Of a stretch of 64,000 nucleotides of DNA, positions 19,268 to 27,482 are shown in pieces. The stretch is from Bacillus carboniphilus. GTDB lineage: Bacteria; Bacillota; Bacilli; Bacillales; JAIVKR01. The notes beneath the pieces are model-generated. The model was not told where the DNA came from and searched no databases. It saw only the letters and a program-made list of their open reading frames with translations. How positions within the stretch are numbered: the first letter of the stretch is position 1; the number at the start of each line of letters is the position of its first letter. The DNA is taken from the NCBI RefSeq assembly GCF_020524035.2, contig NZ_CP129013.1, positions 2,531,822 through 2,595,821 of the forward strand, written 5' to 3'. The position numbers were made by a program, and so were the translations under genes.

Positions 19268-19302
19268 AGACGAACCCTTAAAAGAGTTCGCCTTCGTCTT
19301 GT
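19268..19302 (-). terminator. Possible terminator after galE
   Basis: On the minus strand GACGAA and TTCGTC with inner GAAC/GTTC form an imperfect hairpin followed by T-rich sequence, just past the galE stop codon. Confidence 0.5.
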
Positions 19303-19312
19303 TTATTTATGA

Positions 19313-20302
19313 TTAATTTTCATATCCATCAGGATGATTTTGAAACCACTGCCATGCGCTCTCGATGATCGTTTCCATTTGTGCATATTTAGGGTTCCAA
19401 CCAAGTTCCGAAATCGCTTTTTGTGAGGAGGCCACTAATTTAGCTGGGTCTCCTGCTCTTCTAGGTGCCACTTCAGCAGGTATTGGATGCCCAGTTACTT
19501 TTCTAGCCGCATCAATCACTTCTTTTACTGTAAAGCCATTGCCATTCCCTAAATTATAGGTCGCACTCTTACCGTCAAGACGTAGTTTTTTAATAGCTAA
19601 TATATGAGCATTAGCTAAGTCTGTGACATGAATATAATCCCGAATACAAGTGCCATCATGTGTATCATAATCATCTCCATAAATCATGATCTTTTCCCGT
19701 TTTTCTAATGCCACTTGAAGAATGATAGGGATTAAATGTGTTTCTGGACGGTGATCTTCTCCTAAAATCCCCTTCATATGGGCTCCTGCAACATTAAAAT
19801 AACGGAGGACCACATAGTGAATACCATAAGCATTTTCTGCCCATTTCAACATTTTTTCTACCGTCAGCTTTGTTTCCCCATATGGGTTTGTTGGTACTGT
19901 CGGGTCACTTTCCAAAATCGGAATATTTTTAGGTTCTCCATACGTTGCAGCCGTTGAAGAAAACACAATTTTCTTTACTCCAAATTCATTCATCACTTTT
20001 AATAACGAAAGGGCTCCTGTTACATTGTTATCATAATATTTAAATGGATTTTCTACACTTTCCCCTACGAGGGAATCTGCCGCAAAATGAATCACAGCTT
20101 CAATCGTATATTTCGAGAAAATTTCCTGTAAGAATGATTCATCTCTTAAATCACCTTGATGAAACTTTGCTTTTTCTAACACTGCTTGCTGATGACCTGT
20201 TTGTAAATTATCCACAATAATAACATCTTCGCCAAGATCTAAGAGCTCAGAAACGGCATGACTTCCGATATACCCTGCTCCACCACAAACTAAAATCGAC
20301 AT
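19313..20302 (-). CDS. galE: UDP-glucose 4-epimerase GalE
   Basis: A 329-residue extended SDR enzyme. The NAD-binding CGGAGYIGSH is at residues 6-15, the catalytic serine lies in FSSTAATYG and the catalytic pair is Tyr141/Lys145 in YGETK. It interconverts UDP-glucose and UDP-galactose for the Leloir pathway and for surface polysaccharides. No other galactose genes are adjacent, so a role in making UDP-galactose for cell-envelope polymers is likely. A GGAGGAAAG ribosome site precedes the ATG. Confidence 0.92.
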   Translation of the reverse strand: MSILVCGGAGYIGSHAVSELLDLGEDVIIVDNLQTGHQQAVLEKAKFHQGDLRDESFLQEIFSKYTIEAVIHFAADSLVGESVENPFKYYDNNVTGALSLLKVMNEFGVKKIVFSSTAATYGEPKNIPILESDPTVPTNPYGETKLTVEKMLKWAENAYGIHYVVLRYFNVAGAHMKGILGEDHRPETHLIPIILQVALEKREKIMIYGDDYDTHDGTCIRDYIHVTDLANAHILAIKKLRLDGKSATYNLGNGNGFTVKEVIDAARKVTGHPIPAEVAPRRAGDPAKLVASSQKAISELGWNPKYAQMETIIESAWQWFQNHPDGYEN

Positions 20303-20515
20303 AATCTTTCCTCCTCTGCTTGCATCGTACTAATTTTCTTTTCATCTATTGAACGTTTTAATTTCTATAAGAGTACCCTCTTGAATACATATATCCTATC
20401 ATTGCTAAACGTCAATCATATGTCAAATGCTCACAAGAAAAATCTATTGAGTGACAAACTACAATAAACCAAAAGGCCTATTTCGCAAAACTATCCTTCT
20501 ATTAAATTGGTATAT

Positions 20516-20545
20516 TTGACCCTTTACAAATCTTTTACATATTAT
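20516..20545 (+). promoter_or_regulatory. Candidate SigA promoter for the L,D-transpeptidase gene
   Basis: TTGACC at 20516 and TATTAT at 20540 are spaced by 18 bases, about 85 bases before the gene. The rest of this 327-base gap shows no gene or clear structure. Confidence 0.45.
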
Positions 20546-20628
20546 GTACGATCAAATCATATACATTTAGAAAAATAAGGAACTTATATGACAAATATTA
20601 TCTTCGTTTCATTTTAGGAGGAGAACTA

Positions 20629-21297
20629 TTGAAGATTGTAAAAATAAGCTTATGTTTCATGCTTCTTTGTTTAGGATTTTTGGCTCCAATAGAAAACGTG
20701 TCTGCAAAGACGAATCAATTAATTATTATTAACAAAAGTACGAATCAACTTGCATTCTTTGAAGATGGTCAACTTGTTAAAACATTTTCTGTTGCAACAG
20801 GGAGAAATAATGGGGACTCCAAAACACCAGAGGGGATCTTCCCCATTGTGAATAAAATTAAAAACCGCCCTTATTATAAAGAAAATATTCCTGGCGGTGA
20901 TCCTAGTAACCCTTTAGGAGATCGTTGGTTAGGATTACACGCTAACGGTACTCCTGGAACAACCTATGCCATTCACGGCAATGCCAATTCTAACTCCATT
21001 GGTACGTACGCGAGCGCAGGTTGTATAAGAATGCATAACGAGGAAATTCGCTGGCTCTTTGACAGAGTGAAAAAACAGACCGATGTCTATATCCTTCAAT
21101 CTTCGAAAAGTTTCGCACTGATAGCTGCTGATTATGATTCTTCCCTTTATGCTTCCGTGGAAACAACAGCGGAAGAAACGAAGAAGGAAGAACAAGAAGA
21201 AGTCAAAAAACCAGATCCAGAACCTACGAAAGCTGAAGTTTTTTATGATCGTTTGTCTCAAAAGTATACAAAAGTCTTTGATTATATAGAGAGTTAA
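20629..21297 (+). CDS. Secreted L,D-transpeptidase (YkuD domain)
   Basis: A 222-residue protein starting at TTG behind AGGAGGAG. A signal peptide covers about residues 1-27 (ending VSA). The YkuD domain follows, with the catalytic HGNANSNSIGTYASAGCIR segment in which the cysteine is the nucleophile. The C-terminal 50 residues are a Glu/Lys/Pro-rich tail. Such enzymes cross-link or modify peptidoglycan and give beta-lactam-insensitive cross-links. It is monocistronic, with its own terminator. Confidence 0.85.
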   Translation: MKIVKISLCFMLLCLGFLAPIENVSAKTNQLIIINKSTNQLAFFEDGQLVKTFSVATGRNNGDSKTPEGIFPIVNKIKNRPYYKENIPGGDPSNPLGDRWLGLHANGTPGTTYAIHGNANSNSIGTYASAGCIRMHNEEIRWLFDRVKKQTDVYILQSSKSFALIAADYDSSLYASVETTAEETKKEEQEEVKKPDPEPTKAEVFYDRLSQKYTKVFDYIES

Positions 21298-21308
21298 CAT
21301 AATTGACA

Positions 21309-21339
21309 GCGTCTATTTTTATTGATAGACGCTTTTTTT
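21309..21339 (+). terminator. Terminator after the L,D-transpeptidase gene
   Basis: GCGTCTAT pairs with ATAGACGC and is followed by seven T residues. Confidence 0.85.
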
Positions 21340-21388
21340 GTAACTACATGGCATTTACATAAGAAACACAAAACCGATAGCCCTTACT

Positions 21389-21564
21389 TTATCCACAACC
21401 TACTCCTAATTTCGACATATTCTTTACTTATCTACACCTATTCACAAGTTATTCTAAAGATAAGAACAAGTTATACACAGAACTTATCCACATATCAACA
21501 GTATTCATCCACAAATTGTGTGGGTATGTGTGTTCGCCACTATATATGATGATCACTATCCACA
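21389..21564. promoter_or_regulatory. Cluster of DnaA boxes
   Basis: Within 176 bases there are TTATCCACA (21389 and 21484), TTATACACA (21471), CTATTCACA (21438), TTATCTACA (21428), TCATCCACA (21505) and CTATCCACA (21556), all on the plus strand. Three match TTATNCACA exactly and four differ by one base. The region has no credible gene. dnaA is not in the window, so this is probably not oriC but a DnaA-box cluster of the titration or regulatory type. Confidence 0.75.
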
Positions 21565-21763
21565 GGTTCAACTTCTACTTTTAGAGACAATCTCATACAT
21601 TTAGAAAAAACGAAAATTTTTACTATTTATATTTTTCTATAAATTTCGTATGATAAAAACTAGTATACTTTTAATAATATTTTTCCACTTGGCAGTTTAG
21701 TTGTTATGCATTAAAATGAAATATTATTAATAATTATACGAAACAAAAAGAGAGGACGATGAT

Positions 21764-23121
21764 ATGAAAAACTTAACAACGAAAAACATACTTACTTTTC
21801 TAATACCTTCATTATTAGGTATATTCTTATTTATGGTTCCAATCCCACATGGAGAAACAACTAGAATTCCTATTGCTATTCTTGCAGGATTCATCCAAGA
21901 ATTATTAAAAGGAACTATTCCAGCTATTATGACAGTTATTATTTTGATTTCTTTTTTAGGATCTATAGTTGTCAAGTTTATCAAAAAAACTGATTCTGTT
22001 CTGCTTAAAAACCACCCCTATTTTCTTAAACTTTTTGATGTAACGCCGTTTTGGTTTGTCGTTCGCCTTATTGCTGTTGTATTTGCCATCATGACGTTAT
22101 ATCAAGTTGGTCCTGAAGAGATTACGGCAGATTTTACTGGTGGACTAATATTAAATGAGTTATTACCCATTTTATTTAGTGTGTTTTTATTTGCAGGGAT
22201 TTTATTACCATTACTTTTAAATTTCGGTCTATTGGAATTGTTCGGAACTCTTCTAAATCGTTTTATGAGACCCGTTTTCGGATTACCTGGACGTTCCTCC
22301 ATCGATTCTTTAGCATCATGGCTAGGAGATGGAACCATCGGTGTTTTATTGACGAGCAAGCAGTATGAGGAAGGGTATTATACAAAACGAGAGGCTGCAA
22401 CCATCGCCACTACCTTCTCCTTTGTCTCGATCACCTTTAGCATTGTAGTACTTGAAAAAGTAGGCTTAGAAGATATGTTTCTTCCTTACTACGGAACGAT
22501 TGTCATTGCCGGACTGGTAGCTGCGATTATTGTTCCGCGTATTCCACCTTTATCTCGAAAGGCAAATACGTATGTTACAGAGAAACCACCAAGTGAAGAT
22601 GCAGAAAAAATACCTCAAGGATATAATCCTTTTAGTTGGGGGTTTTGCCCAAGCTCTAAACACAGCAGAAAAAGCCAAAGGAATTAAAAGTTTTTTTAAA
22701 GATGGAACTAAAAATGTTTTAGACATGTGGTTAGGGGTAGCACCGATTGTTATGACACTCGGTACAATTGCTGTTGTTATAGCCGAATTCACACCATTTT
22801 TCGAATATATCGGAATGCCGTTTATTCCCTTATTGGAGCTAATGAATGTGCCCGAAGCAGCCAGAAGCTTCTAAAACAATGTTAGTAGGGTTTGCCGATA
22901 TGTTTTTACCCGCTATTTTAAGTGAAGGTATTCAAAGTGATATGACTCGCTTTATTATTGCATGTTTATCGGTTACGCAGTTAATCTACATGTCTGAGGT
23001 TGGTGGATTACTGTTAGGCTCGAAATTACCTATTAACCTATTAGACTTGCTAATCATTTTTATTGAACGTACTATTGTCACTTTACCTATTATTGTCTTG
23101 ATGGCTCATATCATTTTTTAA
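21764..23121 (+). pseudogene. YjiH family transporter-like membrane protein, two frameshifts
   Basis: Three frames together give about 452 residues with roughly ten transmembrane helices and a nucleoside-recognition (Gate) domain, as in the YjiH/COG3314 family. The substrate is unknown. Frame 1 ends after YNPFSWG; removing one G from the G5 run at 22638-22642 gives NPFSWGFAQALNTAEKAKG. Frame 2 ends after MNVPEAA; removing one base near 22863 gives EAAEASKTMLVGFADMFLP. No membrane segment is lost, so errors in the sequence are likely. Confidence 0.78.
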
Positions 23122-23127
23122 TTATCA

Positions 23128-23166
23128 AACAGGGGCTACTTCATTTGAAGCAACCCCTGTTTTTTA
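23128..23166. terminator. Bidirectional terminator between the YjiH-type gene and rsgA
   Basis: AACAGGGG pairs with CCCCTGTT with an inner TTC/GAA stem, followed by T6 on the plus strand and A/T-rich sequence on the other side. Confidence 0.8.
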
Positions 23167-24222
23167 TTTGTATTTCCGAGACTTCCTGATTGTTTTTTTA
23201 ATCTGCCTACTCCGTTCTTTTACTTGTTGTAAATAGGCCTTCTTATCTGCAAGGTAGACCATTTCTCTCTGCAATTTGAGATAACTCTCATACCGCTCAC
23301 CCGATACAACACCCTCTTCTATCGCCTGCCTCACTGCACAGCCTGGTTCGTTTTGATGTTGACAGTCGTTAAACTTACACATAGAGGAAAGTTCAGAAAT
23401 ATCATCAAAAGCGGAATGGACAGAGGCCTCATCACCCCAAAGTTGTATTTCTCTCATTCCAGGTGTGTCCATGATTAGCCCGCTTTCTAAAAGAATCAGT
23501 TCACGATGAGTGGTCGTGTGTCTTCCTTTATGATCATCTTCACGTATATCTTGAACTTGTTGTTTTTCTTCCCCTGTCAACATGTTAACAATAGAAGATT
23601 TCCCAACACCTGATGACCCAATTAAGGATACAGTTTCTCCTTTTTGCATATAGTTTTGTAGATCATCAAACCCCTGCTTTGTCACACAGCTGACAAAAAT
23701 AATCGGGACGCCAAAGGCAATAGCTTCAACATCCTGACGTTTATCTTCTAGATCATCAGCTAAATCTGCTTTATTTAAAACAATGACAGGATTCGCTCCA
23801 CTTTCCCAAGCAAGGACTAAATAACGTTCAATTCTTCTAACGTTAAAGTCTTGGTTTAATGCTGACACTAAAAACACCGTATCCACATTTGCCGATATCA
23901 CTTGTTCTTCTGTTGTATCCCCTGCAACTTTTCGAGAAAACTGACTCTTTCTTTGTAAGATTGCTTGAATCGTTGCCCTTTCTTCTCCTTCGTGCATCGA
24001 TATAGCAACCCAATCTCCGACAACAGGAAACATACTTTTCGTCTCAGCTTGATAACGAAGCTTTCCAGAAACATTGCCAGTCACTTTTCCTTTTTCCGTC
24101 CATATTTCATACAGGTTTCGGTGTTGTGTTGCCACTCTCCCAACAGCTAAGCAATGTTGATCATTTAACTGTTTAAATTCTTGTTCTAACTGTTCATTCC
24201 ATCCGATCGATTGTAAATTCAA
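23164..24222 (-). CDS. rsgA: Ribosome small-subunit-dependent GTPase A RsgA
   Basis: A 352-residue, circularly permuted GTPase: an OB-fold N-terminus, the G4 motif NKAD first, then the P-loop GSSGVGKSS and DTPGMRE, and a C-terminal zinc finger in CKFNDCQHQNEPGC. It acts in late 30S maturation, releasing assembly factors. An AGGAGGAA ribosome site precedes the ATG. On the minus strand the leader can fold as GAGGAA/TTCCTC around CTACA/TGTAG (about 24243-24284); its meaning is unknown. Probably monocistronic. Confidence 0.92.
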   Translation of the reverse strand: MNLQSIGWNEQLEQEFKQLNDQHCLAVGRVATQHRNLYEIWTEKGKVTGNVSGKLRYQAETKSMFPVVGDWVAISMHEGEERATIQAILQRKSQFSRKVAGDTTEEQVISANVDTVFLVSALNQDFNVRRIERYLVLAWESGANPVIVLNKADLADDLEDKRQDVEAIAFGVPIIFVSCVTKQGFDDLQNYMQKGETVSLIGSSGVGKSSIVNMLTGEEKQQVQDIREDDHKGRHTTTHRELILLESGLIMDTPGMREIQLWGDEASVHSAFDDISELSSMCKFNDCQHQNEPGCAVRQAIEEGVVSGERYESYLKLQREMVYLADKKAYLQQVKERSRQIKKTIRKSRKYK

Positions 24223-24434
24223 TTTGTAAGTTCCTCCTGTTTTTTTGAGGAACCCTACACTTTTATTAAACTGTAGTGAGAATTCCTCGATTTATTTTAT
24301 TGGTTAACGTAATCAGCTTTTTTACACGCATAATACACCACTCCTTATATAATAGTAGATAGATTATATACCATTTTTCCATTAAATACAATATTTTATT
24401 ATAACAAATATATTTCAACAAAAAACGATATTTA

Positions 24435-24463
24435 TGAACACATTTTTTTGTGAGGCTCGTCTA
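24435..24463 (+). promoter_or_regulatory. Candidate ECF-sigma autoregulatory promoter
   Basis: TGAACA at 24435-24440 and CGTCTA at 24458-24463 are spaced by 17 bases, close to the TGAAAC / CGTC pattern recognised by Bacillus ECF sigma factors. It lies directly before the ECF sigma gene, so autoregulation is likely. Confidence 0.6.
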
Positions 24464-24488
24464 ATTGGATGAAATGGGGGTGACGACA

Positions 24489-25022
24489 TTGATTCAAACC
24501 GATGTGAACAATGTTAATTACGAAGACATATTATACGAACTCGTCCTAGATTATTCAGACGAGTTAAAAAGAATTGCATACTTATACGTTAATATCCATG
24601 TAGAAGCGGACGACATCGTCCAAGAAGTCTTTATTAGTTGTTATAAAAATCTTTCGAAGTTTCGTAGTGATGCAAGCTATAAAACGTGGCTCATTCGCAT
24701 CACAATCAATAAGTGTAAAGATTATCGTCGTAAATGGCATGTGAAGAACATCATAAACAAGTCTGAAATTGAGATAAATGATGTAGAAAAATCGAGCGAC
24801 GATCTAATCATTGAACAAGAGAATAACAATGAAATGATTAAACAATTATCCTTATTACCACCGAAGTATAAAGATGTGTTAATTCTTCACTATTATCAAG
24901 AGATGACCATGGAAGAAATAAGTACGGTCCTTAAACTTAATATAAACACCGTAAAATCAAGAATTTACCGAGGAAAGGATCGTTTGAAAGATCAGTTAGA
25001 AAGGAGGAATATTATACTATGA
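24489..25022 (+). CDS. ECF RNA polymerase sigma factor
   Basis: About 177 residues. Region 2 includes AEADDIVQEVFISCYKNL and the -10-reading FRSDASYKTWLIRITINKCKD; region 4 holds LPPKYKDVLILHYYQEMTMEEIS and the helix LNINTVKSRIYRGKDRLK. I choose the TTG at 24489 because GGGGGTGA lies five bases upstream; a TTG at 24465 is also in frame. It overlaps the next gene by four bases (ATGA), the usual arrangement for a sigma/anti-sigma pair. It has its own ECF-like promoter. Confidence 0.87.
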   Translation: MIQTDVNNVNYEDILYELVLDYSDELKRIAYLYVNIHVEADDIVQEVFISCYKNLSKFRSDASYKTWLIRITINKCKDYRRKWHVKNIINKSEIEINDVEKSSDDLIIEQENNNEMIKQLSLLPPKYKDVLILHYYQEMTMEEISTVLKLNINTVKSRIYRGKDRLKDQLERRNIIL

Positions 25023-26224
25023 AAAACTTTGATGAACAAATCAAAAAAGCCATTCATAAATCATTAAATGACCAAAAAATCCAATATACTAGTGCTGAAA
25101 AACAAAACCTGGCGGTGAAAGCAACACAAGGTCGTCCCAGTTATATGAAAACGATTCAATATTCTTTTGCTACCGTGATGGCAATTGCTATTATGTTAAT
25201 TTTCGCTATACCGTTTGTTCAAGATGTAATTATATCCTCTAACAATCAAGCGGACGAACCGGATACACCTCTTGTTGAGGAGGAAGAAATAAAATCACCT
25301 ACAAAAGAGATATTTATAGATTTAGTGACGAAACATAACGAGAAAGTAGAAGAACTGAATAAAAAAGCAAACGAAACCACGCAAATGTACGATGGTTATG
25401 AAAATTTAGAAGATCTTTATAAAGAATTTTCAACTATTGAAACACGTTCGATTTTTAATAAGTTAATAGCAAGTTCTATAAAACAAACAGAAGAAGTGCT
25501 AGTAAAAGAGGATGATTTAATTAGCATATATCCTTCACCAGAGGAGTATACAGGTACAATTAACAAGGTATCAGAGGAACAATACGAGTTTACTTACTAT
25601 ACAAACGAGAATACTGAAGAACCATCTAAGGTTTCTATTGTTTATAAGGATGAGCGATGGATGCTTAGTGGTTATGAGTATCCGAAAATTGAAGAGATAG
25701 TAGAAAAAGGTATCCCTAATGAGATAGAGGAACAGACAAAAAATCCGGACGAGAACACTACTATTGAGGAAGAACCACAAGAAAAGCAAGATAATGAAGA
25801 TGAAAAAGATATTCCAGTAGTAGAAAAAACAGATAAACATGAAGTCGAATTTTTGGACCCTTCGATCACTCGAACGGAGGAAGGATACAATCGTTATTTA
25901 AACTATTTACAAGGGAATCTTAGGAGTGGAATGACACAAGATGAAGTAAAATCTATATTAGGTGACCAATACCAAACGGCACAAAGCATGGTAAATCATT
26001 CAACTGTAAATGAATATTGGAGTTATGATATTGGAGGAGAACAAGGCTATTCATTCCATTCTAAATATGAAGATGAAATGGATGTTGAGGGTATCGTTAG
26101 TGGAAAAGTAATGATGATCGTGAATGTATTCTTTAAACATGATGAAAATGGACAAATTGTAACACAATTAATAAATATTAATGTAAAAGATGGAGAATCA
26201 TCAAAAGAAATAAAAATATATTAA
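25019..26224 (+). CDS. Putative membrane anti-sigma factor with large extracytoplasmic domain
   Basis: A 401-residue single-pass protein. Residues 1-44 are a short helical cytoplasmic part, 46-68 a transmembrane helix, and the rest is outside. The outer part has a helical segment (about 95-170), a strand-rich segment (to about 225), an acidic Glu/Lys/Asp/Pro linker (235-275) and a C-terminal domain beginning SGMTQDEVKSILGD, reminiscent of SmpA/BamE-like folds. No zinc anti-sigma motif is present. Position and overlap with the sigma gene suggest it holds that factor, with the outer domains sensing the envelope. Confidence 0.65.
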   Translation: MKNFDEQIKKAIHKSLNDQKIQYTSAEKQNLAVKATQGRPSYMKTIQYSFATVMAIAIMLIFAIPFVQDVIISSNNQADEPDTPLVEEEEIKSPTKEIFIDLVTKHNEKVEELNKKANETTQMYDGYENLEDLYKEFSTIETRSIFNKLIASSIKQTEEVLVKEDDLISIYPSPEEYTGTINKVSEEQYEFTYYTNENTEEPSKVSIVYKDERWMLSGYEYPKIEEIVEKGIPNEIEEQTKNPDENTTIEEEPQEKQDNEDEKDIPVVEKTDKHEVEFLDPSITRTEEGYNRYLNYLQGNLRSGMTQDEVKSILGDQYQTAQSMVNHSTVNEYWSYDIGGEQGYSFHSKYEDEMDVEGIVSGKVMMIVNVFFKHDENGQIVTQLININVKDGESSKEIKIY

Positions 26225-26232
26225 CTCAAAGG

Positions 26233-26268
26233 AGCTTGTTGAGTTCCCCGCTCAACAAGCTTTTTAAT
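26233..26268. terminator. Bidirectional terminator between sigma operon and nitroreductase
   Basis: AGCTTGTTGAG pairs with CTCAACAAGCT around TTCCCCG, followed by T5 on the plus strand. Confidence 0.85.
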
Positions 26269-26270
26269 CT

Positions 26271-26849
26271 TTATCCCCCTACAACCTCCATCTTTTCTCT
26301 AATTGGTGTCCTTTCTTTCGCTTTTGGCACTTTCTTTGGGTAACCAATATGTAAAACCCCTACGATTTTTTCATCCTCTGCTAACCCGATGGAATCACAA
26401 AATTCAGGATCATAAATATAAGGATTTGTCTTCCATACCATCCCAAGCCCTTGCTCCCAAGCAAGCAGTTGAAAGTTTTGAATAAAGGCAGCTGTCGCTA
26501 AAAAGTCTTCTTCCCAAACCTTTTGAGTATCCTGCTTCTTCATGTAGATTAATAGATGAGCTGGCGTATTCAAGAAGAAATCATCCATCACCTTTTTATA
26601 TTTAATCAATTGCTCTTCCGTATATTCCTTTGTAATTCCGATGCGTTGATAACTTTTAACAATTTCATTTAATAAGGTTTGCTTAGCCCCTTCAACAAAC
26701 AATTTAAACTGCCATGGCTCGCGATGGCCATGATTAGGTGCCCAAGCCGCTTGATCTAATAAGTTAATTAATGAATCCATATCGATAGGCTGTGATGTAA
26801 AGTCTCTCACAGTACGTCTTTCTTTAATGATATTTGCTAATTGTGTCAT
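26271..26849 (-). CDS. Nitroreductase family protein (YfhC-like)
   Basis: A 192-residue FMN-dependent flavoprotein. It begins with the ERRTVRDF signature and continues with AAWAPNHGHREPWQF and GLGMVWKTNP, then VGVLHIGYPKK; these are the FMN-binding blocks of the nitroreductase fold. The physiological substrate is unknown. A perfect Fur-type box lies 31 bases upstream, which recalls B. subtilis yfhC, a nitroreductase gene reported in the Fur regulon. I infer iron-responsive expression and a possible role in siderophore or ferric reduction. Confidence 0.85.
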   Translation of the reverse strand: MTQLANIIKERRTVRDFTSQPIDMDSLINLLDQAAWAPNHGHREPWQFKLFVEGAKQTLLNEIVKSYQRIGITKEYTEEQLIKYKKVMDDFFLNTPAHLLIYMKKQDTQKVWEEDFLATAAFIQNFQLLAWEQGLGMVWKTNPYIYDPEFCDSIGLAEDEKIVGVLHIGYPKKVPKAKERTPIREKMEVVGG

Positions 26850-26879
26850 GTGTCCCCTCCACCATCTATATCTTGATAT

Positions 26880-26894
26880 TGATAATCATTATCA
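26880..26894. promoter_or_regulatory. Fur-type box (7-1-7)
   Basis: TGATAATCATTATCA is a perfect inverted repeat matching the Bacillus Fur consensus TGATAATnATTATCA, 31 bases ahead of the nitroreductase start. The central bases favour Fur over PerR (TTATAATnATTATAA). Confidence 0.8.
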
Positions 26895-26899
26895 TATTA

Positions 26900-27482
26900 C
26901 TTCTATCTTAGTTGATCCTCCGATTTTTCTCAACCTTTTTATCAAGTAGAAGTTCCAAATTAGAAAGAAAAGCATAGGGTAACCTTTTTACAAAGTCCAT
27001 CTATATTTTACATTTAAATCAGAAGGTCCTCTATTTGTTTTAAATTCCCACTATAATAGCTATTGACAGCTTTCTATTCGAATAATAAAATGAACTAGAA
27101 AACGTTTTCATTGTTAATATATGAGTTTATTAAACAATTTTACTGACCACATCATTACCTTTTTATGTTTCGTTATAAGTAACCATGTATCTTTAATAAC
27201 GTAGCACTTTTCTTTCCATTAAAACGAAAACGCTTTCGTTCCCTTATCCAGAAGAACAATCTTCCCTACTTGTATGTCGGCATCCCATTTATTTATCGAC
27301 TCATCTTTTATCTTACTATTGAAGGTACTTTAACGTGGTAAGGAAAACGACAACAAGGTATGGTAGAAAGGGTTATTCAGCAATAATAACCTCACTAGTC
27401 ATTTTTTCGAAAGCGGTTTCTGTATTTTTGTTAGCTCTATTATCTTAAACATATTTGAAACAAATACCAAGGAGGGTGAAAC
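26900..27482. other. Long regulatory gap upstream of the GH16 gene, with cre-like palindromes
   Basis: No gene is visible in this 580-base stretch. It contains three CRE/LacI-family-like palindromes: AGAAAACGTTTTCATT (27097-27112), AACGAAAACGCTTTCGTT (27223-27240) and TCGAAAGCGGTTTCTG (27408-27423). These suggest carbon catabolite control or a dedicated LacI-type repressor for the glucanase gene. Confidence 0.5.

Noticed and set aside
21322-21549. 75-codon plus-strand frame rich in Tyr, Thr and His
   Set aside because: It is created by the DnaA-box cluster, starts inside the terminator of the previous gene, and has no ribosome site.
21389-21564. Chromosome replication origin oriC
   Set aside because: dnaA, dnaN and other origin genes are absent from the surroundings and there is no long AT-rich unwinding tract with trios visible; a non-oriC DnaA cluster is more likely.
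24243-24284. Possible T-box or attenuator before rsgA
   Set aside because: A hairpin can be drawn, but no T-box sequence, specifier or terminator with T run is present.
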